A stretch of DNA of 64,000 nt from Sialis fuliginosa (Eukaryota; Arthropoda; Insecta; Megaloptera; Sialidae), in contig OY540822.1 in NCBI GenBank assembly GCA_961205875.1, forward strand, positions 7,070,501 to 7,134,500, given 5' to 3'. Made by a program: the position numbers and the translations under genes. The notes beneath the pieces were generated by a model. The model was not told where the DNA came from, did no database searches, and worked only from the letters and a program-made list of their open reading frames with translations. Shown piece after piece: positions 13,301 to 25,512 of the stretch (position 1 is the first letter of the stretch; every line of letters starts with the position of its first letter).

Positions 13301-16300
13301 TATTTAAATTATGGAGCTCCATATTCGAAACCCTATCTGAAAATATTAAATTCTGATTTCCGAAACTGAATCTGAAGTAATTAGATATTGACCTCGGAAT
13401 ATAATAATTATTATTTCGGATAGTTTCCTATAATGCGGGCAAAAATACTAAGTAATAAAAATTCGTATCTGAAATAATTCCATTATACCGAAATGGAAAA
13501 AAAAACCTAACAAAAACTGATTGAATCTGTACAACTTATTCTTGATGATTCTATAATAATTGTTAGCCACCACACGTATTTGTACTATCAATAGTGACAT
13601 GCATTTAAGTGGTTCCCAACCTTTCTACATCAGTTTCCAATCATATTTGAGTTACGGACTGCCACATTTTATTTTATTTTTTTTTTTGTAACAGTAATTG
13701 GGATTTAGATTGAAAATGGATCACATTGCAAACACATAATGGATTACAGGTTGAGAAACACTGTTTTAAAGTATGTAGCATTGTATAATATTAACAAAAG
13801 TTGGATCTCTCCAACGTTAAATAACTTGCTGAATTTATAAAATGACCAAATGTCCTGGATTTGAGAAGTCTACCAAATTTCAAATTATTTTGTTAAATAT
13901 TTTTCTTCCTATTGGTTAGTTCATAAATTAATAGATAAGAACTATTTTTGTACTTTTTGATTTTATTTGATATCATTATAAGACAAAGCATAATTTTCTT
14001 GTTAAAAAAAACTCAAGTAGGTTTGTATTTTTGTACAAATTACTGAAAGTTAAGAAATTCATGTTATTTAAAAAAAAAAAATACAAAATATTTTATTATT
14101 ATTTTCCCTTATCTTATTTCTAAGGGGTATTATAATACTGTGGTTGTGTGATTGTAGAAGCGACTAAGTGATTAAGGGTTAATAAAATATAAAAATTTTA
14201 TATTTATGTATTAATTATTATGATTGTTATTTTAACATAAAAATACTTATTATTTAATTTTAAAAATCAAGAGAATTTTAAATACTGACAAATCTTAACT
14301 GATAATGGATAATGACCCCAAAATTAAAATTTCCATTTTCAATAAATTACGTATCTTATTATTATTGTATGAAAATATGATACATTATTTATTGAATTAT
14401 TTATTTCTAAGAAATGATTCTAAAAATTAACGTAGTATCATTAATTTGTTTATTAAATATTACTAAATATAAAAATTTTAGTAGTGTATTTATATAATAT
14501 ATTTTTTATAAATTGATATGAACTGATATGTTTTTACCATAATCACAGATTTATTTTGTTTGCAAAATTATCCTGTACTAAATAACAAAACTAATAAAAA
14601 TTATTATCAACTTTCTTCATTTTGTTTGTATTTAGTTCATTAATTTTAATCTATAAAATAATTAGTAAGATAATATTAATTAGGTTTTTTCCACATTTAC
14701 ATGTATCTTCACTGTTAAAAATATACATACATGGTAAAATGAACTACATTTAAGTATTATGCAATTAAAAAATAATGATTAAAAATAAAAATAAAATATG
14801 ATCTTTAAGAATAAATAAAAGAATGATGACCTTGTGTATTTATTATCAAATGCTATAAATTTACAAAACCTGCCACTTCTTGTTAATACGCAAAGTCGAA
14901 ATGTACCTAAGGACTACATTTTTATTAATTATCGGAATTGCATATGTGACAGGTATTAAAAATTAAATTAAATATATAGATATATCAATAACGACTAACA
15001 GAGTTAATTAAATATTAAAATCATTATTATTTCAGCTTCGTGCGTCACAGTAGTAAACCGAAGTGAATGGGGTGCAAAGAGTCCAAAGAAACCTCTGCAA
15101 GCGTTAAAATGTAATCCAGCTCCTACTGTAGTAATACATCATTCAGCCAGTCCAGGATGTACTTCAAAAGACACATGCAAAACTAGAATTCAAGGTTTCC
15201 AAAAGCATCATAAAGATGTTAACAATTGGGATGATATTGGATATAATTTCTTGGTAATTTTTTACTATTCATTTTTCATCAGTTATAATTCGCTTTTTAA
15301 ATATTTATTGGCTTCAACAGATCGGTGGAGATGGAGCTATATACGAAGGACGTGGTTGGGGTAAATCTGGATCACATGCACCTCAATACAACAGCCAAAG
15401 TATTGGAATTGTTTTCATCGGAACATATGGAGGTAAATGATTTAAGATAAGAGTGTGCACGCTTAATAAAAATTATAGTACAATTTATTTTATTACAGAC
15501 CATGTTCCTTCAAAAAAGATGACGGACGCAGCAAAGAAACTGATCGAGTGTGGTGTTAAAGAAGGCTACATTGATAAAAACTACAGCCTTATTGGACATC
15601 GGCAAACTAAAGCTACTGATTGTCCAGGAGAAGCTCTTTACAATGAGATCAAAACTTGGACCAAATGGAACAAATCACCCAAAGTAAAATCGTGCTGATA
15701 ACTATGTATACATAACCATTTATATGTAACAAATTCAAATAAATATACTTTTTAATTAAATTTTTATCTAATCTTTTTGAGTACATTTGCACAAATTATA
15801 TATCCTTAACAATAAGATTTTATTTTAAAGATCATAGGTTATTTAACTTTATCATATTATTAATTCTTTATCATTAATCACCTGATAATAATATGAAATA
15901 TAATTTAATAATCATATAATTTTGTTTATGACCTATACTATCTGTCTGAAGTAAAATCTTTTTTTATAGTTAACAATTTTAGAACACTGATAAAACTAAA
16001 TACCTTTTAAAGTTACTTTTTTAGATTTCTGTATTTATACTGTACAGTAATTAAAGAACATAATGTATTATGTTAATATTATTATTATTGTTAATAATGT
16101 TTTGAAATTAAAAAATATCAATTAGTCAAACTATTGTTAAATTGATTATTTAATCTACAAATATACAGGCAATAAATGAAAATAATGGATATTTACAATA
16201 TAAATATTGATAAATGTAAAAATTAAATATTAAAAATCTTAATATTTTCTATGTAAATTACTACAATTGCACATTTGTGTAAATATGTTTTCATTTTTTA

Positions 16301-17126
16301 TCATTATCTAAAAAATAATTTACTACAAAACAAGTCAATAAGCGTTTTTCTTGATTTAACTTATTTTCATTTATTTCTTATGATTCAGTTACTTAAATAT
16401 AACAACATTTCTTACCTTTTTATTGTAGTGACGCCTGTCGCTCGCTGCAGTTACGATAGTAACATGATTGCGATTTTGTTTTGTATCTGTAATACAATAC
16501 CTAATTTAGTAAAATGTAATGACATTTTAAACTGTAAACATACTTTCGTTAACAACAGCACTAGGTTGTTTCTGTGGTTGTAGAACAGCCGGTTCTATTG
16601 TCGGAACAGCTCTCACTTTCCACACATTCACTTTTGGCAGTGGGGCTTCGACATAAACTTTCTTTTCTGTAACTCTGTCTGTTCCAGATCCGTTGCTTTG
16701 CGTTGAAGCATCATGAGCTGTGTTTTCAGCTACATTTCGTGAGTTGTGGGATTTACCCGCATTCGCATGAGTTTGCGTCAAGTGGTTATGTTCTTTGTGG
16801 CGATCTCGTTTGTTCCTCTCAGTCCGGCGAATCACAGTTTTGAATATGTCAGAAGCAGAGTCTATATCTGCAGGCTCTGCACTGTATTCCACTTCCTTAT
16901 TCATTAGTAGATCTTCAGTCACAGCGATAGTGCGAGGTACTGTTGCAGCTTCGCTGATGTTCTCTTTATGTTCTTTGTCTTTGCAAGAGTTGTCAGACTT
17001 GAGATTTAGCAGAGCGTTCGCGTATGACGGTCCCATGCTCGTTTGATAACTGTTTTGGTTTTGGTTATCCATACCGATATTTTTACGAACACGTTCATTT
17101 GAATCTTGTGTTGCTAATGTCGCCAT
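4371..17126 (-). CDS. larp: La-related protein 1 (LARP1)
   Basis: Eighteen coding exons on the minus strand: 17126-16544, 16486-16416, 13073-13017, 12902-12785, 12709-12620, 12355-12126, 11461-11337, 11268-11076, 11005-10627, 10563-10212, 10136-9902, 9838-9671, 9606-9404, 9107-8956, 8897-8509, 8450-8293, 8227-8139 and 4471-4371. All phases agree; the total is 3,693 nt, or 1,230 residues. LARP1 binds mRNA, notably the 5' cap and pyrimidine tract of TOP mRNAs, and links TOR signalling to ribosomal protein synthesis. The La motif is at about residues 385-480 ([20 protein letters not shown], then the [11 protein letters not shown] segment). The C-terminal DM15 repeats (residues about 985-1115) include [12 protein letters not shown] and [18 protein letters not shown], the cap-binding module. 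Residues KHKWVPL before the La motif are typical. The first exon is polar and low in complexity. The last exon lies 3.7 kb away and is the least certain; two acceptors 33 nt apart both fit. Intron 2 hosts a PGRP gene on the opposite strand. Confidence 0.93.
5085..5348. mobile_element. Small inverted-terminal-repeat element (possible MITE)
   Basis: The ends are inverted: TAGGGTTGCCA at 5085 and TGACAACCCTA ending at 5348. Flanks GTTATTGG and GTTATAAG agree at only five of eight positions, so a duplicated target is not demonstrated. Lies in the last intron of LARP1. No coding capacity. Confidence 0.4.
5374..5690. mobile_element. MITE with about 40-bp inverted termini (TGYCCGGTAT type)
   Basis: The left end TGTCCGGTATCATAAAGGAC and the right end (read on the minus strand) TGCCCGGTATTATAAAGGAC continue to match through the GTTAGCTA segment, about 40 bp in all. 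TAA lies directly outside each end. Related termini occur singly near 46320 and in decayed form near 7690-7860. The open frames inside are shadows of the repeat. Confidence 0.7.
5855..6220. mobile_element. hAT-type MITE with exact 8-bp target duplication
   Basis: Element of 366 bp. It starts CAGGACTTCGAACCGG and ends CGGTTCGAAGCCCTG, which are inverted copies. The 8 bp outside each end are identical (ATCAAAAG at 5847-5854 and 6221-6228), the hallmark of hAT insertion. The body is built from degenerate iterations of CGGAACTGAACCGAAA on either side of a non-repetitive centre. A second, truncated copy lies at 41747-41951. No transposase is encoded, so mobilisation would need a hAT source elsewhere. 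Confidence 0.85.
7234..7503. mobile_element. Small foldback/MITE in the last LARP1 intron
   Basis: About 40 bp at the left (TCTGGAAATAGTTAAATATC, then CAAAGAAGTTGAG) recurs inverted at the right end (TCTGGAAACGATCAAAAATC when read on the minus strand). No clear target duplication and no coding capacity. Confidence 0.45.
13610..13764. mobile_element. Probable hAT-like MITE remnant
   Basis: Left end AAGTGGTTCCCAACC and right end GGTTGAGAAACACTG are imperfect inverted repeats of the CAGTGGTTCTCAACC terminus common in hAT elements. No clean 8-bp duplication is visible. It sits in LARP1 intron 2, upstream of the nested PGRP gene. Confidence 0.45.
14901..15698 (+). CDS. Secreted peptidoglycan recognition protein with amidase residues (PGRP, short type)
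   Basis: Four exons: 14901-14952, 15036-15253, 15321-15432 and 15499-15698, encoding 193 residues. Residues 1-18 are a hydrophobic signal peptide ([14 protein letters not shown]), so the protein is secreted. The rest is one PGRP/N-acetylmuramoyl-L-alanine amidase type 2 domain with NRSEWGAK, the VVIHHSA strand, GRGWG, GTYG and the [12 protein letters not shown] end. The zinc ligands expected for an active amidase are present: His52, His161 and Cys169, with Tyr87 in GYNF at the catalytic tyrosine position. Cys59 and Cys65 match the conserved disulfide. I infer a PGRP-SC/SB-like enzyme that cleaves peptidoglycan and dampens or carries out antibacterial responses. AATAAA at 15738 gives a short 3' UTR. 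The gene lies wholly within a LARP1 intron, on the other strand. Confidence 0.95.
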
Positions 17127-17803
17127 ATTGAATCACGATTCAAAGAAACAATTATTTACAACAATCAGAAATAATTACACACACTTTAAACGACATAAGC
17201 AGAAAATCATTTACTGGCAACACCTCAGCTTTTAATCTCTTCCTTCAATAACATTCATAAACTTTGACGGAGTATACGCAATATGTTATTGTGCATACAT
17301 GAAACCATGTGCGAGCATATTGATACTTATAATTTTCACTATGTACAAATGTTTGATTCATTATAAATTACTTTTTAAAATCTGTATTAAGACATTTTGG
17401 ATAAATTATTATTACACACAATATTACATTTATCTGATAATTCACAAATAAAATGTTTATTTTACAAAATTACCTCGTGATTATCTCTGATACTCACTAC
17501 TGACAGATTACTATTATACCGACAGGATTGATAGGATAATACCAATATTGCATAAATATAATTTACTAATTTACTATGTTTATATTATACATATTAAATT
17601 AATCTTTTATTTAATTGATTGTTCTTTGAAAGCAATTTTTATACGACTGTAGATATTTGAATTTGACTATATATACATTAATAATACAGCTGTTATGATT
17701 TATGTTACTTTATTTTATGTTCAATAACTTGAAATGTAAACAGTTGATATATGACGTCAAACATGGTTTCCTGTACATTAAGTTGTCAAAATATGAAAAC
17801 AAA
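17127..17803. promoter_or_regulatory. Shared divergent promoter interval between LARP1 and FKBP2
   Basis: The start codons of two divergently transcribed genes lie 677 bp apart with no other gene between, so the interval must contain both 5' UTRs and promoters. No specific element can be assigned by eye. Bidirectional use is an inference from layout. Confidence 0.45.
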
Positions 17804-18354
17804 ATGTTATGGCACTATCTGTCAATATTGTTTATAATTAATTGTGTTTTAATAGATTGTGAAAACCCAGATAATTATCAAAAAAGTAAATTACAAATAG
17901 GTATAAAAAAAAGAATGAACGACTGTTCTATCCGAACCAAAAAAGGGGATTTATTAGACGTTTACTATATAGTAATTATTACAAGAATACATTTAGTTGA
18001 GTTAAATAAAATTAATTAATAAACTATTTCAGGGTTCTTTGGAGAATGGAACAGAGTTCGATAACAATTATGATAGAAAACAGTCTTTAACGTTTACTTT
18101 GGGATCCGCACAAGTTATCAAAGGTTGGGATCAAGGATTGATAGGGTAATATTATAGATTTTGCTTTCAACTGTATTTCATACTAAATATATATTTAATT
18201 TTACAGGATGTGTATTGGAGAAGTTCGTAAATTGGTAATACCACCCGAATTAGCTTTCGGAAAATTAGGAGCACCACCAAAAATACCCCCAGATTCAACG
18301 CTTACATTTGAAGTATTTTTGACAAAATTCACAAGGCATAATGGAATGTACTAA
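17804..18354 (+). CDS. FKBP2: FKBP2-type ER peptidyl-prolyl isomerase
   Basis: Three exons: 17804-17971, 18033-18145 and 18207-18354, encoding 142 residues. The start was chosen at [19 protein letters not shown], which gives a signal peptide; upstream in-frame ATGs only lengthen it. The mature part begins [13 protein letters not shown], the segment specific to FKBP2, followed by one FKBP domain ([50 protein letters not shown]). FKBP domains catalyse cis-trans isomerisation of X-Pro bonds in nascent proteins. Two departures: the usual YG of the active-site loop is FG (AFGKLG), and the C terminus is RHNGMY rather than an ER-retention tetrapeptide (RTEL in human FKBP2). AATAAA is at 18465. Confidence 0.9.
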
Positions 18355-21300
18355 ATGCATAAAACAGTTTCTTTTTGTGATATTAAATTAGATATTGTTA
18401 TTTTGTATTTATATTTTAACTTTTAATAGATTATATTTAAATTTGCTGGAATATTTATAAAGAAAATAAAATCATGTTTTATTATTTGAAATAAATTTTA
18501 ATGTCCTCTATATTTAAAAGACATCTATTGAAAATGACACTGACATTTTTTTTAAATAATTTAGTATACACTCTCAATAAATCATTTGTTGAGTTGTCCT
18601 TAAACTAAAAAATTTGGCAGTTATTTTTATTAAATCGTACACATTTATAACAAATATCCATCAGTCACATAAGAAATTTTACAATTATTTAAATAGGCTA
18701 ATATTTGGTTAACTTAAAAATAAATATTTTTTATATTATACATATCTACTTTTCAAAAAAAGAAGACAATATTTTATTTTTATTAGTTACATCAAAAAGT
18801 TTTGTTGATATAAATTCTATTAATTTGTAAAGTGATTTATATTTAAAAAAAAATGCATTATAATTTTTCATCCAAATAGTACATCAAAATATAAACTAAT
18901 ATACTCAAAAACATTGGTATTTATTAAGATTTTAATTTTAATACAACAATTATATTTAAACAGAAAAATTACAGTACTGTCGAATTTCAAAGTAACAAGC
19001 CAGATTTTGTTCTCGTCTTTAATAACATTAATGAATTAGATATCACCTATACAAAAATAAAACACAGAGTTAGAGAGCTACAATATTAGATATTCAATTT
19101 GTTAAGACTATTTCTAATGACAGTAAAACCTCCCAATACATGCATACTATTACTTCAGCAAATTACTTCAAAGGGAGATTTCAGTGCTACTTAAAAATAT
19201 AAATACTTTCTTCATCCAGTGTCTCTTGTTATTCGGCAATAGGCATAGCAAAAGTAGTAAGTACGTACGATGAATGAAACGAGTTATCTTTGTTATGACT
19301 TGTCATTATAGTAGACACCGGACGAATGACCAACTAACATACTATTCAGTAATATTTACAAAAACTTCAAGATATACACGTAAAATATTATATAGCATCA
19401 TTACATAACATACTCTGATTGCATTATCACAATTATATGAATAATTCTATACATCTTCATCTAACTCCATGTTTCATTTGAATTATTGTACAAAAATAAT
19501 CGTCAGTAATAATGAACATTTTAAATGATTATATTGATTTGTTTAAAAAAATATTTCAAATAATAATACCTACTGTTATACATATGGTTCATATATTTAC
19601 TGAAACATAATTATATATAAACTATTGTGCAAAATTAAATAATATAATACATATTGCTAAGTTACAAAATAATTTGGACCATAAATGACTTAAACAAGTC
19701 GCAGAGCAAAAGTATCGAAGCGAAAGATTCGAGAATGCTACACGAATAAGATACAACTTTTAGCAAAATAAAGCGGAACAATAGATGATATGGTTCAAAT
19801 GGAAAAAATACATCAATTTCATCTAACCGTATGATCTACTTATTTTAGATGTCCAGATTTCAATCTAGTAAAATGTCTAATTAACGGTAATAACTCATCT
19901 AACCTTGTGCAAGTTGTAATATTCAAGTAAACAGATTGCTCCATCAGACATAGCCATAGCTCATAGCTGTCTTATATTATATTCAATATAAAATTTACGT
20001 ATTTAATATCAATAACAAACATACTAGTGATAGAATAACTCAAACATTAAATAAAAATACTTAAAAATATATATAAATGTACTTCAATCTTCTGATACAA
20101 ATTTTCATAAAAAATCTATAATCTACATGTTGAAAAAGTAAAAATATTTATATTCTATTGTAACAGATCAACATAGTGATATTGAATTTATGTATATTAA
20201 TTATCTTTAGCGATAATATTTATATTTACACTTTATTCGTACAAGGTTGGATAGCAATAACAGTAGAACTAGCTAATAACAGTCATAGAGATCTCAAATG
20301 ATCATCAAATAATATGATGATTTCTCATTTAGTTTCACTCTACCTAGTGCATCTTGTATTTACTGTATACAAGTATATATATAACACAACACGATGTCAG
20401 TACAATATTATTATTGTTTTGTTTACTTCTTACAATTAACCAAATCCATTTATTTATTAAACCAGGATAATTTAATTTCAACTGTCAAACATCAATAAAC
20501 ATTTTTACTAGAATTGAACAACAATTTAACATTACGTTTTATGATTGTTATGTTGTTTTTAATAAATATTGCAATGATAGTATCATGCATATATCTATAA
20601 GGTTGATAAATATATTTGAACGCTCATAGCTTTTATATGCAACTCAGCAACAGAATTAACAAACTTTCAATTAAATTGTTAAGTGTTTTTTTATTAAAAT
20701 TGTTAATAAACAAAGGTTAACTGTTGCAGTAGTATAATTTAGGTGCTTAGTATATATCGTAATAGTTAATATCAAATTCATAAAAAACAAAACCATTTCA
20801 TTCTTAAGATAAGCCCAATTTTGTAAATAACTAAAAAATGTTTATAAGAAAAAACACTCAAAATTTTGAAGTAACTGTGTGCAAAGATATTGTCAAAATT
20901 GTAATCGTAAATCCTATACTAGCAATGTTAAATTTATTGGTTTTATTTTGAATGAAGCTTCTTATAATCATTTTTTAGTTATTTACAAAATTTGGACTTA
21001 CACTTGATTTCCAAGAAATTTCACGAATCACACAATATTTCTCTTCTTCCATCATATAGCGGACCTAGTTGCTCACCAAGAGATACTTTAATGAAAAGTA
21101 TAATAAATCGTTAAAAAGTTTTTACATTTATTTTTATTTTAATGTCTACTTCTTTCAAGATTTGATATGGCAGTTAACCTGCTAATAAATAGATAAATTT
21201 GATCTTAAATAAGAATAGGAAATATCGAGCTAAATCAATATGTATAAAATATCAAACAATATTTAATTGTTTTTGCAAAGTTAAAATTTTAATATAAAAA

Positions 21301-23214
21301 TATATATTATATGTACCTATATTTATTTATATGATTTCAAAACCTACAGATAAAGCCTAAAAAATGAATATTTCAAAAATATAAAATTCTGTACTGAAAT
21401 TTTGTGCACTCAAAAGTGAGTTATATTTTATATTCTGTGTATCCAGTACGAAATCTACACAAACCGTGACTTCTGTTTTGAATCTCTGAATAATCCAGAG
21501 TCTGTACAGATTTCAGTTCCAGCACTAGATAGAATTAATTAAAATGGAAAATATTTCCAATGTTATTCTTCTTGGAAGCAATCAACATATTTGCTATATT
21601 CATGAATATGAAACAAGTATCACTGCACACAACATGCTACGTTCTGTGTAAGTCTGATTCTAATCAGTCACATAAACAACCGAATCCGATGTCAAATATC
21701 AACTCAAAATGTTCATAGTGTTGTTTCAATGTCACCTTTGTTACTACAATACACATTCGATCTCAATTTATCTAATCGTATCCCTTACACGCATATCGAA
21801 ACAACACTATGTAATTTATTTTCAATAACCTAAATGAATTGAGCTTGTGATGTTCTACGTAAAAAAGTAATAAATATTTTATACCATTAACAAAATACAA
21901 ATATTTATTTATCATAAATTTTAATTTTATTATCAACAGTCAGTTTAAACTTAATGTGACAATTATTTGAAATAAGCGAAAAGTAAAATAAAAATATTCA
22001 TTTAACAAACATTCTTTTAATGCATCTTTGCATGGTAAACAAAATTAATTTTTAATTTTCCATATATTATACGAAAGTCAAAATATATATATATATATAT
22101 ATACTCATATATATGTAAATAAACATATATGTATGTATTTTATTCAAAAATATTAACTCAATGGGAACTGTTTTGAACTTTTTTAATACATGCAAATCAA
22201 TTCTATGTTGGACTGAATTATTTTATTTTGAAGATAAGCATTGGTTTGAATAATATTTTTGATTGATACTTGTAACATACATATATATTTACAAATTTTT
22301 GGTCGATTCCACTAATAATTAATTTAAGTATCTACAAAGTTCCTTCATGTTTCAGAGTTTTATCATTGGCAAAAAAAGGAAACAGGAAATTTTGATTATC
22401 TTTATTTTCAACTTCTATTTCTCTTATAAAAAATATAACGTTAATATTTATTAAAGAATTAAATAACCATTTCATGATGAAACAAAGTGACAATGCAATG
22501 AGTTATTTATTGTTAGTAAAAGTATCTATTTATTTGAGAAATATAAGTTGCATAATAAGGGTCTAATAGTTTGTAATAAAATCAGAGCAGAAATTGTAGA
22601 AGTAGAAGGAAAACTACTATCTGCAAAATGTATAAATATGCTTAATCTATATGATCACTGAAAGAAAAAATAACAAATGTTTGTAATCATCCTACATTGA
22701 AACAATACATTTGTTTTGTTATATAATATATACATTACATTTAACTCTAAGATTAAGAAAATGAATGGAAAAGAAATACAATAATTATAACTACAGTACG
22801 TTTAAATATGTTTCAATATAGGATGATATTGAAACTATGCTGAAATAATTGATTTGAGATGTGTATTTAATGAGCCGAAAGCGCAACACAGAATCTGACT
22901 TAAACAAACATGGAGGTAACAGTGTATGTGCTAATAAACAACGCAAATGACCGCACAAACGATACGGAGGCATCTGTCCAGAACGGAGGCGCACGTCCAG
23001 GACCGAGGCCTTCAGATAATACATTCATAACGATGTTTGGCAAATGCCCAAACCTAATTTATATTCATTTATGGGCAAATGAGTGGAAGTTTATTTTTTG
23101 CTTTATAATAATAAATTTAAAGATATTTTTACTTTTAATATTCATCTGTTCGACTGTGCTTTGTCACCGTGATTTTCATTATATTACAATTTGATTTTGG
23201 TCTGCGGTGCCTTT
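18355..23214. other. Convergent interval between FKBP2 and Rap1; probable long Rap1 3' UTR
   Basis: About 4.9 kb, extremely AT-rich, without a convincing protein frame. It contains a MITE at 20811-21000, a (TA)n run near 22083-22104 and a less AT-rich patch at 22900-23040. Its lack of dense repeats, unlike the 32-44 kb gap, would fit a long 3' UTR of the minus-strand Rap1 gene, but this cannot be shown without transcripts. Confidence 0.4.
20811..21000. mobile_element. MITE with about 40-bp inverted termini (family copy 1)
   Basis: The left arm contains TGTAAATAACTAAAAAATG followed by TTATAAGAA; the right arm is its inverted copy ending in TTACAAAATTTGGACTTA. A relative with the same left arm and a decayed right arm lies at 52701-52912. 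There is no coding capacity. Confidence 0.65.
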
Positions 23215-23955
<741 letters not shown>

Positions 23956-25512
23956 TCTCTTGTCTTTTCTGTCAACACAAAATGTTTCAGAAATAAATAT
24001 TTTATTCTATTAGAATAAAATATTTAAGCAGCATTAATTTAAAAAGCACATTGACAGAGTTTTTAAATGTAACATGAGTCTTCTATCTACATTACTTTTT
24101 ATCCACAGATGAACTGTCAAAATTATTAATATAAAAAGTAAAATATAATTACATATATTTAAAAATGTAAATCTGTTTTACGGTATAAGGTAAGTCCAGA
24201 CAAGCGAGTAATGCTTAATAAATTTATACAACTCGCAGATTCGTGTGATTTAATTGTGCTACTAGATACACTGTGCATTACATACTAAAACTAGGAATGT
24301 AGAATGGTTAGAAGGAGTTAGTCATCAATTAATACTGATTGATTGTCACACCACATTATTTCCTGTTTAATATGTTCATATCTAGTTAAATTTGATGCCA
24401 AACTGCAATATTATCACTGAAATTTAACAAACCTCTGATAAACAAAACCGCTCTATATATATTATTGCACGAAACCAAATGTTTGATAGTCAGAATGACG
24501 AAAGGGAGAATAAATAAGCTTGTTAGTTTTTACGCCGCCATGATCGCTATTCACTCTTGGGCGTTAAACAAAATTAAGCCCTCTTCGGTTAAATATCTTC
24601 TCTTGATAAGTATACAATTAAACAAACACCAAAAACCACTCATCAACTTTATTATAAATTTATTCTTCACATAAATCACCGTTATATGGGCGATGGCTTC
24701 TTACACTTCCGTCACTCGTAATCTATCAAAGAAATGACTAGCATTTGGAATAGAAAGAAAACGTCACAGCAAATCTATGTGGAGTGACGGAGAAAGCGAT
24801 AAAAGAATTCAAAGAGAAAAACAACGAATTGGAGAATTGCATCTACTATTGCTAACTGCGATAATGTTAAAAATAATATTTAATTATTATTAAAAATAAT
24901 TAAAATTTGAATTAAACATCTATTTTCTTAGTACCCATTTTCTTTATATGAATTTTACAATTACTCAAAATGCAAATATCGATAATATCAATAAGTATTT
25001 TCTGAAATATGTTAAATATAAGAAATATTTCAATTTCAAATACTTAGAAGTATTTGAAATTGAAATATTTTTTATATTTAATATTTCCGATAAAAATAAT
25101 TTACATTTTAATTTGGCGTAGTTATAAATCTTAAATATTTTTTCTTTAATTTGAAAAATTCTAAAAGATTTTTTTGTACGTAAGTACTATTTAAAAAATA
25201 TGTCAAGCCCTGTGGGCCGGTACAGCCGGTATGTAATACACCTGTATAACGTGTAATCCGTGTAATAAACTTACATTGAACGTGCGTTGAACTGAATGTA
25301 GATAAATAAAATAAATGAAAGTGCCAATCTGGCCAATCTATTTCATTGTAGTCGTTGACAGTGATACAACAAAATTTAGAATTTTAATTCCAATGTAATA
25401 TGCAATTCAGCTTATATTTATAACGTTTCATGTGTGATACATTATCCTGAGCACAGTTTTAATTGATATTGTCAGGTTATTATACACCAGTTAGGTTTAT
25501 TATTACTTTAAA
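23956..25512. promoter_or_regulatory. Divergent interval between Rap1 and TECR
   Basis: About 1.55 kb with both genes pointing outward. It must hold the 5' UTR exon and promoter of Rap1 and the promoter of TECR. The part around 24680-24840 is less AT-rich and is a candidate core promoter for Rap1. A near-perfect palindrome lies at 25014-25079. Near 25215, CAAGCCCTG resembles a lone hAT end. No other gene is visible. Confidence 0.4.
25014..25079. repeat. Near-perfect 66-bp palindrome
   Basis: Two arms of about 32 nt around AGTATTTGAAATTGAAATA and its inverted copy, separated by almost no spacer (centre near 25046). Read as RNA from either strand it would form one long hairpin. Single copy in this window; the purely A/T-rich composition means that it may be a decayed MITE. 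Confidence 0.6.

Noticed and set aside
17702..17803. Upstream in-frame ATG extending FKBP2 by 34 residues
   Set aside because: The extension would place the hydrophobic signal peptide internally; the start at 17804 gives a normal signal sequence.
22910..23194. 94-residue plus-strand frame (MEVTVYVLINNAND...) opposite the Rap1 3' end
   Set aside because: Only its first third has protein-like composition, the rest is A/T-driven hydrophobic sequence, and a competing minus-strand frame covers the same stretch; treated as a possible UTR feature instead.
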